64,000 nucleotides of DNA from Oscillospiraceae bacterium (lineage in GTDB: Bacteria > Bacillota > Clostridia > Oscillospirales > Ruminococcaceae), in NCBI GenBank assembly GCA_022793675.1, contig JAAWDH010000044.1:1-64000 (forward strand), in the 5' to 3' direction. Both the position numbers and the translations under genes were made by a program. The notes under the pieces are model-generated. The model saw only the letters and a list, made by a program, of their open reading frames with translations. It had not been told where the DNA came from and searched no databases. Below are positions 54,225-63,737 of the stretch, in pieces; within the stretch, counting starts at the first letter, position 1, and every line of letters starts with the position of its first letter.

Positions 54225-55589
54225 ATGTTTAAAACGGTCGCAGCTATTGCAACGCCGGCGGCGGTAGGCGGCGTCAGCGTTATCCGTATTTCCGGCGAAG
54301 GGGCGATCCCGGCGGCAGAGCGGGTATTCCGCGCGTCGTCAGGGCGGCCTTTGTCGGGGATGAAAGGCTACACGGCGGCCTATGGGCAGATTTATAGCGG
54401 GGGACAGCTGTTGGACGACGGGATTGTCACGATATTCAGAGCGCCGAAAAGCTATACTGGCGAGGATGTGGCGGAAATTTCCTGCCATGGCGGGCTGCTG
54501 GTGACGAAAAAGGTGCTGCGGGCTGTCTTGGAAAGCGGCGCTTCGCTGGCAGAGCCGGGGGAATTTACCCGTCGGGCTTTTCTCAATGGCAAGATGACGC
54601 TGACCCAGGCGGAAGCGGTGGCGGAACTGATTGGCGCGGGCAGCGAGCAGGGCCTTCGTGCCGCCCGCAGCGCAATGAATGGCGCGCTTTACCAGCGGAT
54701 CAGCGGGATTACGGGCCGCTTGTTAAAGGTGAGCAGCCATCTGGCGGCCTATATTGACTATCCGGAAGAGGATGTGGAGGCTGTAACGTCGGAAAGCCTG
54801 CTTATGGAGTGCGAAGGCTGCCTTGACGAGCTTTCGGCGCTGCTTGCCGCATTTGATCGGGGCAAGGTTATCCGCGAAGGGGTAGAAACAGTTATCGTCG
54901 GCCGGCCCAATGTAGGTAAATCCACACTGATGAATCTGTTAAGCGGCTGTCAGAAAAGCATTGTTACCGATATTCCTGGCACTACCCGCGATGTGGTGGA
55001 GGAACTGGTCAACCTGGGGGATGTGACGCTGCGGCTGGCGGACACGGCCGGCATCCGCCAGACTGAAAACCCGGTGGAGCAGCTGGGGGTGTCAATGGCG
55101 TTGGAGCGGTTGGAGACAGCTGGCGTAATTTTAGCTGTTTTTGATTTGTCGGAGCCTATGCGTAAAGAGGATGAGCAGTTGATTGGGCGGCTGGAAGGGC
55201 TTCCAGTGATTGTGGTGCTGAATAAAAATGACCTGCCGCTAAAATTCGATATAACATATGTTCGAGAAAAGTTTCCGCATTGTGTTAAAATTTCAGCAGC
55301 AGAAAATCAAGGTGTCGAGGCGCTGAATAAAGAGATTGTTTCGCTGTTGTCGCTGGCTGACCTTTCCAGCGCCAGCGCGATTTTGCAGAACGAGCGGCAG
55401 CGGGACTGCGCCTTCCGGGCCAAGGAATTGCTTAAAGAGGTTTGCGACACGGTACAGGCTGGGTATACGCTGGATGCGGTGGACGCTGCGCTGGAAAGCG
55501 CGCTGTCGGCCTTGATGGAATTAAGCGGTGAACGAGTCAGCGACGCGGTAATAGATGAGGTTTTCTCTCATTTTTGTGTCGGCAAATAG
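54225..55589 (+). CDS. mnmE: tRNA modification GTPase MnmE
   Basis: 454 residues. With MnmG it installs carboxymethylaminomethyl at U34 of tRNAs reading NNA/NNG. It has an N-terminal tetrahydrofolate domain, a helical domain and an inserted G domain with GRPNVGKSTLMN, DTAGIR and NKND. The C-terminal motif is CVGK, the family's C-[IVL]-GK. The ATG chosen begins MFKTVAAIATPAAVGG; longer frames would run into the terminator. Confidence 0.97.
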   Translation: MFKTVAAIATPAAVGGVSVIRISGEGAIPAAERVFRASSGRPLSGMKGYTAAYGQIYSGGQLLDDGIVTIFRAPKSYTGEDVAEISCHGGLLVTKKVLRAVLESGASLAEPGEFTRRAFLNGKMTLTQAEAVAELIGAGSEQGLRAARSAMNGALYQRISGITGRLLKVSSHLAAYIDYPEEDVEAVTSESLLMECEGCLDELSALLAAFDRGKVIREGVETVIVGRPNVGKSTLMNLLSGCQKSIVTDIPGTTRDVVEELVNLGDVTLRLADTAGIRQTENPVEQLGVSMALERLETAGVILAVFDLSEPMRKEDEQLIGRLEGLPVIVVLNKNDLPLKFDITYVREKFPHCVKISAAENQGVEALNKEIVSLLSLADLSSASAILQNERQRDCAFRAKELLKEVCDTVQAGYTLDAVDAALESALSALMELSGERVSDAVIDEVFSHFCVGK

Positions 55590-55604
55590 AAAGGGGATTT
55601 GTCA

Positions 55605-56141
55605 ATGAAAAAGAAAGGGCACAAGATATTGTTGGAGAATTTTTTGGCTCTATTGAGAGAAGAGGAAAAGATCAGCCGGGTCCTGGATGCGGGGAGCGGC
55701 CGCACTAGCGTATCCGCTCTTGCAGAATATTTTCCTGGGGCCGATATTACTGCGCTGGTCTATCCTGGTGACCAGCGGAAAATCAGTAAGATCAAGGAAG
55801 TTGGGGAATTTCTGATCTTGGAGCAGGATCTTTGCGTCGGCTTGGCGGGTAGCTATGATTTGGTGGCGGCGCATCTGCTGTTGGGAGAAGCAGCTAAGTT
55901 CGGCCATTCGATGGACGAGCTGTTGGAGGGGCTGCTGTCGGTACAGTGCCGCTATCTGGTGATTATTGACTATTTAGAAGACCCCCGCGTTAGCAGGGAG
56001 AAAATTGAAGAAGTCTGCACGGCAAAGGGCTTCGTGGTACAGTATAGTGGCTGCATTGCCAATGATGAGCCGCAGTCTTGGGTTGATTTTACAGGTTGTC
56101 ACAACTTTGGCTACCTGTTCCGGCGGGGAATTTCTGGGTAA
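55605..56141 (+). CDS. putative SAM-dependent methyltransferase-like protein
   Basis: 178 residues. The motif RVLDAGSGRTSVSALAEYFP resembles SAM-binding motif I, and the strand LVAAHLLLGEA could be motif IV, but further motifs are weak and I do not recognise a specific family. It lies between mnmE and mnmG, a spot often occupied by nothing or by a short Jag-associated gene. AAGGGGA precedes the ATG by 7 bases. Co-expressed with the tRNA modification genes; a role in RNA or small-molecule methylation would be a guess. Confidence 0.55.
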   Translation: MKKKGHKILLENFLALLREEEKISRVLDAGSGRTSVSALAEYFPGADITALVYPGDQRKISKIKEVGEFLILEQDLCVGLAGSYDLVAAHLLLGEAAKFGHSMDELLEGLLSVQCRYLVIIDYLEDPRVSREKIEEVCTAKGFVVQYSGCIANDEPQSWVDFTGCHNFGYLFRRGISG

Positions 56142-56180
56142 AACCAAAAGTTAGTTGGGCAAGATTAGGAGGCGGCGTGT

Positions 56181-58067
56181 ATGGGTTATTATATGGGTGA
56201 ATATGATGTGGCTGTGGTGGGGGCGGGCCATGCTGGCGTTGAAGCGGCGATGGCAGCGGCCCGGCTGGGGGCGAAAACGGTGCTTTTTACGTTGACATTG
56301 GATGCAGTTGCCAATCTCCCCTGCAACCCTTCTATTGGCGGCACTGCCAAGGGGCATCTGGTACGGGAGATCGATGCGCTGGGCGGCGTGATGGGAATTG
56401 CTGCTGATCGTTGTACGATTCAGAGCCGGATGCTCAATAAAGGCAAAGGGCCGGCGGTGCACAGCCTTCGTGCCCAGGTAGATCGCAGCCGTTATCATCT
56501 ATGCATCAAGGAAATGCTGGAAAAGCAGGAAAAGCTTGACCTGCGGCAGGCGGAGGTAGTGGACGTTAAAGTGGAAGACGGGCAGGTCGTTGGTATTGTC
56601 ACCCATTTAGGGGCCGAGTATAAGGTAAAGGCTTGTATTATTTCTACGGGGACTTATCTGGGCGGGACAATCCATGTCGGAGAAGTCTCCTATGCCTGCG
56701 GGCCGGATGGGGTCAAGGCTGCGGAAGGGCTTGGCGGGAATTTGAGAAAGCTTGGGATAGAAATCCGCCGCTTCAAAACCGGCACCCCCTGCCGTGTCCA
56801 TCGTCGGAGCATTGATTTTTCCCGGTTGGAAGAACAGCCCGGCGACAGGGAGGCTGTGCCTTTCAGTTTTACTGCCGAGGGTTCGCCGCGGAATGATGCG
56901 GTCTGTTATATTGCCTATACGAATGAAGATACCCATCAGGTGATCCATGACAATATCCACCGCTCCCCTATTTACAGCGGCCGGATCCAGGCCATAGGTC
57001 CGCGCTATTGCCCTAGTATTGAGGATAAAATTATGAGGTTTGCCGACCGCAGCCGGCATCAGCTTTTTGTAGAGCCGATGGGGTTAGATACCGATGAAAT
57101 GTATTTGCAGGGATTGTCTTCTTCGCTGCCTGAGGATGTGCAGCTGGCTTTTCTAAAAACGATTGAGGGCTTTGAAAATTTGGAAATTATGCGCAGCGCC
57201 TATGCGATTGAGTATGACTGTTGCAACCCGTTGGATTTGCGGCCGACGCTGGAGTTTAAAAAGATTTGCGGCCTGTACGGCGCGGGGCAATTCAATGGCA
57301 CCTCTGGCTATGAGGAGGCGGCAGCGCAGGGCCTGGTGGCGGGCATCAATGCTGCCCGGGCCGTACAGCAAAAGGAACCGCTGGTTCTTGGCCGGTCTTC
57401 TTCCTATATCGGGACATTGATTGACGATCTTTGCACCAAGGGCTGCTCTGACCCCTATCGGATGATGACCTCCCGTAGCGAATTCCGGTTGATTTTGCGG
57501 CAGGACAATGCTGACCAGCGGCTGACGCCGATTGGCTATCAGATGGGGCTGATTTCCAAGGAGCGTTACGAACTGCTGCGTGAAAAGGAAGCGCTTATCC
57601 AGAAAGAGCGTGAACGGGCAGAGCAGACGAACATGGCTCCCTCCCCTGCGCTGAATGAATTGCTTGTTTCACGTGAAACAGTCCCGCTTTCTACTGGCTG
57701 CAAGCTGGCTGACCTGATCCGCCGTCCGCAATTAGGGTACGACGACTTGGCGGCGTTTGATGCAGGCCGCCCCGATCTGCCAAAAGAGGTCCGGGAACAG
57801 GTGGAGATCCAGATAAAATACGAAGGGTATATTAAAAAGCAGCAGCGAGAAATCGAGGAAAGCCGTCGCTTGGAGGTCAAACGGCTGCCTGCAGGGGTTG
57901 ATTATCAGCAGATTGCTGGGCTAAGGCTGGAAGCGAGGGAGAAATTGCAGCGGGTGCAGCCTGAGAATATCGGACAAGCTTCGCGAATTTCCGGCGTAAA
58001 CCCTGCTGATATTACAACGCTGCTGATTTGGCTTGAGGTTCAGGAAAAGGAGAAACGTGATGATTGA
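56181..58067 (+). CDS. mnmG: tRNA uridine-34 modification enzyme MnmG (GidA)
   Basis: 628-residue FAD-dependent partner of MnmE. The dinucleotide motif GAGHAGVEAAMAAARLG is at the N-terminus, with CNPSIGGTAKGHLVREIDALGG, GTYLGG and the C-terminal helical MnmE-binding domain. The catalytic Cys in TPCR is present. A perfect parS site lies inside the gene (57665-57680), encoding a loop before the C-terminal domain. AGGAGG precedes the ATG. Confidence 0.97.
   Translation: MGYYMGEYDVAVVGAGHAGVEAAMAAARLGAKTVLFTLTLDAVANLPCNPSIGGTAKGHLVREIDALGGVMGIAADRCTIQSRMLNKGKGPAVHSLRAQVDRSRYHLCIKEMLEKQEKLDLRQAEVVDVKVEDGQVVGIVTHLGAEYKVKACIISTGTYLGGTIHVGEVSYACGPDGVKAAEGLGGNLRKLGIEIRRFKTGTPCRVHRRSIDFSRLEEQPGDREAVPFSFTAEGSPRNDAVCYIAYTNEDTHQVIHDNIHRSPIYSGRIQAIGPRYCPSIEDKIMRFADRSRHQLFVEPMGLDTDEMYLQGLSSSLPEDVQLAFLKTIEGFENLEIMRSAYAIEYDCCNPLDLRPTLEFKKICGLYGAGQFNGTSGYEEAAAQGLVAGINAARAVQQKEPLVLGRSSSYIGTLIDDLCTKGCSDPYRMMTSRSEFRLILRQDNADQRLTPIGYQMGLISKERYELLREKEALIQKERERAEQTNMAPSPALNELLVSRETVPLSTGCKLADLIRRPQLGYDDLAAFDAGRPDLPKEVREQVEIQIKYEGYIKKQQREIEESRRLEVKRLPAGVDYQQIAGLRLEAREKLQRVQPENIGQASRISGVNPADITTLLIWLEVQEKEKRDD
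57665..57680. promoter_or_regulatory. parS: parS site inside mnmG
   Basis: TGTTTCACGTGAAACA, an exact match to the 16-bp ParB consensus. It is read as codons Leu-Val-Ser-Arg-Glu-Thr-Val in mnmG. Confidence 0.95.
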
Positions 58068-58782
58068 ACAGGGGTTTTTGGAAAAGATTTTGGCAGAGTA
58101 CGAATTTGAATGTTCCAAGCAAATGCTGGAAAAGCTGGGGCGTTATGCAGAACTGCTGGTGGAGTGGAATGAAAAAATCAATTTGACGGCGATTACGCTG
58201 CCGGAAGATATTGCGGTCAAGCATTTTCTTGATAGCTTGTTGCTGCTGAAAGCGGTAGAGTTGCCGGATAACGCCCAGATAATTGATGTGGGTACAGGCG
58301 CAGGCTTCCCTTCTATGCCGGTGGGACTGTATCGCTCTGACTTGAAAATCACGCTGCTGGACAGCCTGCAAAAGCGAATCCGTTTCCTGGAGGAGCTGTC
58401 GGCGACGCTTGCGCGGCCGGCGGATTGTGTTCATGGCCGGGCCGAAGAGATGGGGGCAAAGGACGTTTACCGTGAAAAGTATGATCTAGCGGCTGCCCGG
58501 GCAGTGGCCCATCTGCGGGAATTGGCAGAATATTGCCTGCCTTTTGTTAAGGTGGGCGGCGTGTTTGCAGCGTTGAAGGGCTATGATATTGAAGAAGAGC
58601 TGCGGGAAGCCGCTTATGCGATTAGCGAGTTGGGCGGAAGGGTGGAAAAAACGGCAAAGTTTTCCCTTCCCGGCGACAATAAGCGGGCGATAGTCGTAAT
58701 TAGAAAAGATCGACCTACACCGGCAAAATATCCGCGTCCCTCGGCTAAAATGAAAAAATTCCCGCTACAAAAAGGAAAATAG
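58060..58782 (+). CDS. rsmG: 16S rRNA G527 methyltransferase RsmG (GidB)
   Basis: 240 residues. It makes m7G at position 527 of 16S rRNA. WNEKINLTAI, IIDVGTGAGFPSMPVG (SAM motif I) and the DSLQKRIRFLEEL segment are diagnostic. The start overlaps the mnmG end by 8 bp, with AAAAGGAG upstream. The basic tail ends KKFPLQKGK. Confidence 0.96.
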   Translation: MIEQGFLEKILAEYEFECSKQMLEKLGRYAELLVEWNEKINLTAITLPEDIAVKHFLDSLLLLKAVELPDNAQIIDVGTGAGFPSMPVGLYRSDLKITLLDSLQKRIRFLEELSATLARPADCVHGRAEEMGAKDVYREKYDLAAARAVAHLRELAEYCLPFVKVGGVFAALKGYDIEEELREAAYAISELGGRVEKTAKFSLPGDNKRAIVVIRKDRPTPAKYPRPSAKMKKFPLQKGK

Positions 58783-58817
58783 AGAAAAAATCCGTCTGTT
58801 ATTGCGATGAATTTTTC

Positions 58818-58846
58818 TGGCAATCACTTCCCGTTTATGCTATACT
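58818..58846 (+). promoter_or_regulatory. promoter of noc
   Basis: TGGCAA-N17-TATACT, about 55 bp upstream of the noc start codon. Confidence 0.6.
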
Positions 58847-58900
58847 TAGAGTAGACAGCTTGTCCGCTGCAACAAGGCCTGTTTGAAAGGAGGAATGGCT

Positions 58901-59716
58901 ATGGCGGGATTTTTTCAACCTAAAGAAAAGGTGGTCAATAAGGTGTTGCTGCTGCCAGTGGGAGAGATTGCCCCCAACCCTGCGCAGCCCCGGATGGAAT
59001 TTGACGAGGCGGCCCTGCAGGGCTTGGCTGAAAGCATCCGGGAAAACGGCGTGCTGCAGCCTGTCCTGGTGAGGAAGTTAGATGAACACCGTTATGAGCT
59101 GATTTCGGGGGAACGGAGGCTCCGGGCCTCGAAGGCCGCTGGGAAAGAGACCATTCCCGCGGTGATTATGGACACCAGTTCTCAGCAGTCGGCGGTATTT
59201 GCAATCCTTGAGAATATCCAACGGCGGGATCTGAATCTGTTTGAAGAAGCGGCAGCGCTGCAGTCCTTGATTGGGGAATGGGGGCTGACCCAGGAAGAAA
59301 CTGCCGCCAAACTTGGGATGGCCCAATCTACAGTGGCCAATAAACTGCGGCTGCTGGCCTTTTCGGCAGAAGAGCAGCAGCTGATGTTGGGCTATCAGCT
59401 GACCGAGCGCCATGCCAGAGCGCTTTTGCGGTTGCGCGATGATCCGCGGAAGGAAGAAGCGATTCGTTGGATTGGCGAACGCCATTTGACTGTGCGCCAG
59501 GCGGAGGCCTATATCGAAAAGCTGGTGGCAGAGAAGTCCTCGCCAAGAAGGGTGCTGCTGGTCAAAGATATCCGCATTTTTATCAACACCATCAATCAAG
59601 CCATTGACACGATGAAAAATGCGGGCATCCCGGCAGAATCGTCCAAAGTTGAAAAAGAGGACTACATAGAATATCTGGTGCGGATCCCGACAAACAGGGG
59701 CAAACCGGTACGATAA
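58901..59716 (+). CDS. noc: nucleoid occlusion protein Noc (ParB family)
   Basis: 271 residues. A short N-terminal MAGFFQPKEK stretch, possibly a membrane-binding amphipathic helix as in Bacillus Noc, precedes the ParB/Noc domain with LISGERRLRASKAAGK (GERR CTP-binding motif), ENIQRRDLN and a helix-turn-helix near TQEETAAKLGMAQSTVANKL. Position next to rsmG and separate from parAB identifies it as Noc rather than Spo0J. The ATG is 7 bases after AAAGGAGG; an earlier ATG would sit on the ribosome site. Confidence 0.88.
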   Translation: MAGFFQPKEKVVNKVLLLPVGEIAPNPAQPRMEFDEAALQGLAESIRENGVLQPVLVRKLDEHRYELISGERRLRASKAAGKETIPAVIMDTSSQQSAVFAILENIQRRDLNLFEEAAALQSLIGEWGLTQEETAAKLGMAQSTVANKLRLLAFSAEEQQLMLGYQLTERHARALLRLRDDPRKEEAIRWIGERHLTVRQAEAYIEKLVAEKSSPRRVLLVKDIRIFINTINQAIDTMKNAGIPAESSKVEKEDYIEYLVRIPTNRGKPVR

Positions 59717-59784
59717 AACACCAGTTTTTCTGTTGTTTTGACTTAACGGTGTCTCAGTTTTGCGAAAAATCCATTTGAAACGCT

Positions 59785-59820
59785 AAAAATCCATTGTTTC
59801 ACGTGAAACAATGGATTTTT
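59785..59820 (+). terminator. noc terminator palindrome
   Basis: A perfect 36-bp palindrome from AAAAATCCATTG to CAATGGATTTTT followed by CTCTTTCCC. It starts 68 bp after the noc stop codon. Its centre is a parS site. Confidence 0.75.
59795..59810. promoter_or_regulatory. parS: parS site in the noc-parA gap
   Basis: TGTTTCACGTGAAACA, exact consensus, central in the terminator palindrome and about 150 bp upstream of parA. Confidence 0.95.
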
Positions 59821-59846
59821 CTCTTTCCCTTCTGGAAAAAGTGTGG

Positions 59847-59852
59847 TATAAT
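59847..59852 (+). promoter_or_regulatory. extended -10 promoter of parAB
   Basis: TGGTATAAT, a TG-extended -10 element, about 105 bp upstream of parA. No strong -35 is visible. It is 37 bp from the parS site, so ParB binding could influence it. Confidence 0.55.
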
Positions 59853-59958
59853 AAACACAACAGGCAATTTAGGGGCTGCTTATATCCAAAATAAGAGCTG
59901 GTAATTGTATGACAGCCCCTGTGTAAGGCTAGACTCAACAAGGAAGGGGACGCATCCA

Positions 59959-60726
59959 ATGGGAAAAATTATTGCTATTGCCAACCAGAAGGGTGGCGTT
60001 GGGAAGACAACGACAGCGGTAAATTTGGCGGCCTGTTTGGGTGAACGAAAGAAAAAAGTGCTGCTGGTGGATGTGGATCCCCAAGGCAACGCCACCAGCG
60101 GTTTCGGCATTGATAAACGCCAGGTAAAGCAGACGGCTTACGAGTTGCTGATTGGCGAAGCTTCTGTAGAGGAGGTCATCCAGGGAACTGAATTTTCCCG
60201 AGTCAGCGTTATCCCTGCCAGCATCCAGCTGGCGGGCGCGGAGGTAGAGCTGGTGCAGATGGAAGATCGGGTTGGCCGGCTGAAGCTGGCGCTGGCGGCA
60301 GTGCGGGATCAATACGATTTCATCTTGATTGACTGCCCTCCCTCGTTGGGGCTGATTACCCTTAACGCTTTTGCGGCGGTAGATACGGTGCTGATTCCAA
60401 TCCAGTGCGAATACTATGCGCTGGAAGGGCTTTCCCAGCTGATGGCCACAATTCGGCAGGTGAAAAAGCTCTATAATCCCGATATTGCAGTGGAAGGCGT
60501 GCTGCTGACAATGTATGATAGCCGGTTGAATTTAACGCTGCAGGTGGTGAACGAGGTAAAGAAATATTTCCCTGACCGGGTTTATCACACTACGATCCCG
60601 CGGAATGTGCGGCTTTCTGAAGCGCCAAGCTATGGGCAGCCGGTGATTTATTACGATAAGGTTTCCAAAGGGGCGAAGGCCTATCTGGATTTCACAAAGG
60701 AATTTTTGAAAGCGAACAGGACATGA
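59959..60726 (+). CDS. parA: chromosome-partitioning ATPase ParA (Soj)
   Basis: 255 residues, a small (type Ib-like) ParA. Deviant Walker A KGGVGKTTT is near residues 11-19, Walker A' VDVDPQGNAT and Walker B ILIDCPPSLGLI follow. It cooperates with ParB at parS to segregate origins and, in Bacillus, controls DnaA. No N-terminal DNA-binding domain is present. GGAAGGGGA lies 8 bases before the ATG. Confidence 0.97.
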   Translation: MGKIIAIANQKGGVGKTTTAVNLAACLGERKKKVLLVDVDPQGNATSGFGIDKRQVKQTAYELLIGEASVEEVIQGTEFSRVSVIPASIQLAGAEVELVQMEDRVGRLKLALAAVRDQYDFILIDCPPSLGLITLNAFAAVDTVLIPIQCEYYALEGLSQLMATIRQVKKLYNPDIAVEGVLLTMYDSRLNLTLQVVNEVKKYFPDRVYHTTIPRNVRLSEAPSYGQPVIYYDKVSKGAKAYLDFTKEFLKANRT

Positions 60727-60761
60727 CCTATATGGGTTATTATCCGGAAAGGAGGCGGAAT

Positions 60762-61643
60762 ATGCCGAAACCAAAGAAAAGTGGGCTGGGCAAGGGCTTA
60801 GACGCGCTGTTTCTGGACAATGGGGCTGGAGAAGATGAAGAAAGCGGCAGCCTGATGCTGCGAGTCAGCGAAATTGAGCCGAACCGTCGGCAGCCGCGGA
60901 AAGATTTTGATGAAAATGCGCTGGCAGAATTAGCGGATTCTATTCGGGAGCATGGGATTTTACAGCCTTTATTGGTGCGCAAGATGGAAGGCGGCGGCTA
61001 TCAGCTGGTGGCCGGCGAGCGTCGCTGGCGGGCAGCCAGAATGGTTGGACTGGACGAGGTGCCGGTGCTGGTCAGGGAAATGAGCGAAGCCGAAGTGATG
61101 GAGTTCGGGTTGGTAGAAAATCTCCAACGCGAAGACCTAAACCCGTTGGAAGAGGCTTCCGGCTATCAGGAGCTGGTTTCCACTTACGGGCTGACCCAGG
61201 AGCAGGTGGCCAAGCGGGTGGGCAAATCCCGGTCGGCGGTAGCCAATGCTTTGCGGATTTTGAACCTGCCGGAGCAGGTGCGGCCGCTGGTGGTCAGCGG
61301 GCAGCTTTCTATGGGCCATGCCCGGGCGCTGCTGGCGGTGGAAGATACAGGGGAGCTGATAAAGCTTGCCCAGCTGGCGGCGGAAAAAGGCTTGTCGGTA
61401 CGAGAAACCGAGCGGCTGGCCGCCAAACTCAAGGCGACAGTCAGTTCCCCCTCCGGGGGGGAAAAGGAAAAGAAGGCGGAAACTTTGGATCATTTTTATA
61501 CAGAGATGCAGCTGGCGATGAACGAGGAGCTGGGAAGGCGGGTCAAAATCTCCGCCCGGGCCGACGGAAAAGGCCGGGTGGAAATTGATTTCTACAGTAA
61601 AGAGGACCTGGCGAGCATCGCCGAAAAGCTGGCCCGCGGCTAG
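60762..61643 (+). CDS. parB: chromosome-partitioning protein ParB (Spo0J)
   Basis: 293 residues. It begins PKPKKSGLGKGLDALF (ParA-contact tail), then LVAGERRWRAARMVG (CTP-binding GERR box), ENLQREDLNPLEEA and a helix-turn-helix (TQEQVAKRVGKSRSAVANAL). A dimerisation domain ends near LASIAEKLARG. It follows parA by 35 bp, with AAAGGAGG at 6 bases from the ATG. It is about 40% larger in linkers than Noc but clearly paralogous. Confidence 0.96.
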   Translation: MPKPKKSGLGKGLDALFLDNGAGEDEESGSLMLRVSEIEPNRRQPRKDFDENALAELADSIREHGILQPLLVRKMEGGGYQLVAGERRWRAARMVGLDEVPVLVREMSEAEVMEFGLVENLQREDLNPLEEASGYQELVSTYGLTQEQVAKRVGKSRSAVANALRILNLPEQVRPLVVSGQLSMGHARALLAVEDTGELIKLAQLAAEKGLSVRETERLAAKLKATVSSPSGGEKEKKAETLDHFYTEMQLAMNEELGRRVKISARADGKGRVEIDFYSKEDLASIAEKLARG

Positions 61644-61681
61644 ATGCTGCTTTCATTGTCAGAAAAGAAGGAGATAGAATC

Positions 61682-62965
61682 ATGCTGGATATCAAATTTA
61701 TTCGCAGCAATCCCGACGCTGTGCGAGAAAATATCAAAAAGAAGTTCCAGGACCAGAAGTTGCCATTGGTAGACGAGGTAATTGAGTTAGACGCCAAAAG
61801 CCGCGCTGCCCAGCAGGAGGCCAGCAGTCTCCGCGCCGAACGCAACCGGATTTCCAAAAGCATCGGCGGGCTGATGGCACAGGGCAAAAAAGACGAAGCC
61901 GAGGCGATGAAGCAGAAGGTTTCGGAGCAGGCTGCTCGGCTGGAGGAGCTGGAACAGCAGGAAAAGGAATTGGAGGAGAAAGTGCGGGAGATCCTGTTGG
62001 TAATCCCCAATATCATCGACCCTTCGGTTCCCATCGGCAGGGACGACAGCGAGAATGTTGAGGTACGGCGCTATGGCGAGCCGGCTGTGCCGGATTTTGA
62101 AATCCCCTACCATACCGAAATTATGGAATCCCTCCACGGGCTTGACTTGGACAGTGCAAGGCGGGTGGCAGGCAACGGTTTTTACTATTTTACTGGCGAT
62201 ATTGCCCGTCTTCATTCAGCGGTACTTTCCTACGCCCGCGATTTTATGATTGACCGCGGCTTCACCTACTGCGTCCCCCCCTTTATGATCCGCAGCAGTG
62301 TTGTCACTGGGGTGATGAGCTTTGCTGAAATGGACGCGATGATGTATAAAATCGAAGGCGAAGACCTCTATCTGATCGGGACCAGCGAGCATTCGATGGT
62401 CGGGCGGTTTATTGATAGCATTCTGGATGAGAAGGAGCTTCCCTTGACGCTGACTTCCTACTCCCCTTGCTTCCGCAAAGAAAAGGGCGCGCATGGGTTG
62501 GAAGAACGAGGTGTTTACCGGATCCATCAGTTTGAAAAGCAGGAAATGATCGTGGTCTGCCGTCCAGAGGAAAGCCCCTACTGGTTTGACCAGCTGTGGC
62601 AGAATACCGTCGACCTATTCCGGTCGCTGGACATCCCGGTGCGGACGTTGGAATGCTGCTCCGGCGATTTGGCTGACTTGAAGGTAAAGTCGGTCGATGT
62701 AGAGGCCTGGTCGCCTCGTCAGAAGAAATATTTCGAAGTGGGCAGCTGCTCCAACATGGGTGATGCTCAGGCTCGCCGGTTGAAAATCCGCGTCAACGGC
62801 GCGGACGGCAAGAAATATCTCGCCCATACGCTGAATAATACAGTCGTAGCGCCGCCGCGGATGCTGATTGCTTTTTTGGAAAATAACCTTAACCCGGACG
62901 GCACTGTCCGTATCCCAGAAGCTTTGCGTCCATATATGGGCGGAAACGAGCTGATCAAATGGTGA
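61682..62965 (+). CDS. serS: seryl-tRNA synthetase
   Basis: 427 residues, a class II synthetase. An N-terminal coiled-coil arm (about 30-105, e.g. EASSLRAERNRISKSI) clamps tRNA-Ser; the catalytic core has motif 2 FRKEKGAHGLEERGVYRIHQF and motif 3 near NNTVVAPPRMLIAFLENN. A four-nucleotide-shifted overlap with the next gene follows. Firmicutes commonly carry serS near the origin. Confidence 0.97.
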   Translation: MLDIKFIRSNPDAVRENIKKKFQDQKLPLVDEVIELDAKSRAAQQEASSLRAERNRISKSIGGLMAQGKKDEAEAMKQKVSEQAARLEELEQQEKELEEKVREILLVIPNIIDPSVPIGRDDSENVEVRRYGEPAVPDFEIPYHTEIMESLHGLDLDSARRVAGNGFYYFTGDIARLHSAVLSYARDFMIDRGFTYCVPPFMIRSSVVTGVMSFAEMDAMMYKIEGEDLYLIGTSEHSMVGRFIDSILDEKELPLTLTSYSPCFRKEKGAHGLEERGVYRIHQFEKQEMIVVCRPEESPYWFDQLWQNTVDLFRSLDIPVRTLECCSGDLADLKVKSVDVEAWSPRQKKYFEVGSCSNMGDAQARRLKIRVNGADGKKYLAHTLNNTVVAPPRMLIAFLENNLNPDGTVRIPEALRPYMGGNELIKW

Positions 62966-63717
62966 CAGAAGAGGCTTGTGTCAAAACCAGCTTTTATCAA
63001 AAAGAAGTAGAGATAGGCTTCTGTGACTGTGACCCGCAGCACCGCGTCAAACCTTCCGTCCTTTGCCGGATCATGGCTGATTTGGCTGGGGTGGCGTTTG
63101 CGGCGCGGGGAATGGATCACGCAATGCTTTGGCAGAAAGGGTATGTATTTTTGCTGTCCAGGGTCAGCATCCGGGTGGCTAGGATGCCCAAAGCGGATGA
63201 GATTGTGACAGCTTCTACCTGGGAACGGGCTATCCAGCGCGCAGAATATCTGCGGGATTTTGAATTCCACGACCAATCCGGTGCGCTGCTGGCGTCCGGC
63301 ACCACCAGTTGGATCTTAGTCAACCCCTTTACCCGGCAGATCCTGCGGCCATCGGAATTTGACGGGGAGCTGCTGCCGATGCCGGAAAAGCAGGCCGACG
63401 CGCCGCCCTGCGCAAGGCTCCGCCTTCGGGCGGAGGAAGCGGAGGAGGTCGACAGCCGTAAAATCTACTATTCGCTGCTTGACGGCAACGGCCATGTTTA
63501 TAATGCTGTATACGCCGATTTGGCGATAGACGCGCTTCCCTATCAGCTGTGCGGAAAGCCGCTGTTGGAGGTGCAGCTGAATTTCTGCCAGGAGGCCAAG
63601 CTTGGCGATGAACTGCGAATGTTCCGCCAGCTGGACGGGCAGGCTGGCACGGCGTTGGTCAAAGGCATTGTCCACGGCAAGGATTGTTTCCTGTGCCGGG
63701 TAGTTTATGGGCAGTAG
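62959..63717 (+). CDS. acyl-ACP thioesterase
   Basis: 252 residues, a double hot-dog fold. The first half has VEIGFCDCDPQHRVKPSVLCRIMADLA, the second the active-site NGHVYNAVYADLAIDAL, matching the N-x-H motif of bacterial FatA-like enzymes. It would hydrolyse acyl-ACP to free fatty acid. The start overlaps the serS stop (ATGGTGA) by 7 bp. No strong ribosome site is seen, so coupled translation is likely. A terminator follows. Confidence 0.82.
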   Translation: MVTEEACVKTSFYQKEVEIGFCDCDPQHRVKPSVLCRIMADLAGVAFAARGMDHAMLWQKGYVFLLSRVSIRVARMPKADEIVTASTWERAIQRAEYLRDFEFHDQSGALLASGTTSWILVNPFTRQILRPSEFDGELLPMPEKQADAPPCARLRLRAEEAEEVDSRKIYYSLLDGNGHVYNAVYADLAIDALPYQLCGKPLLEVQLNFCQEAKLGDELRMFRQLDGQAGTALVKGIVHGKDCFLCRVVYGQ

Positions 63718-63737
63718 CAGCATTGGAATTATAGAGC

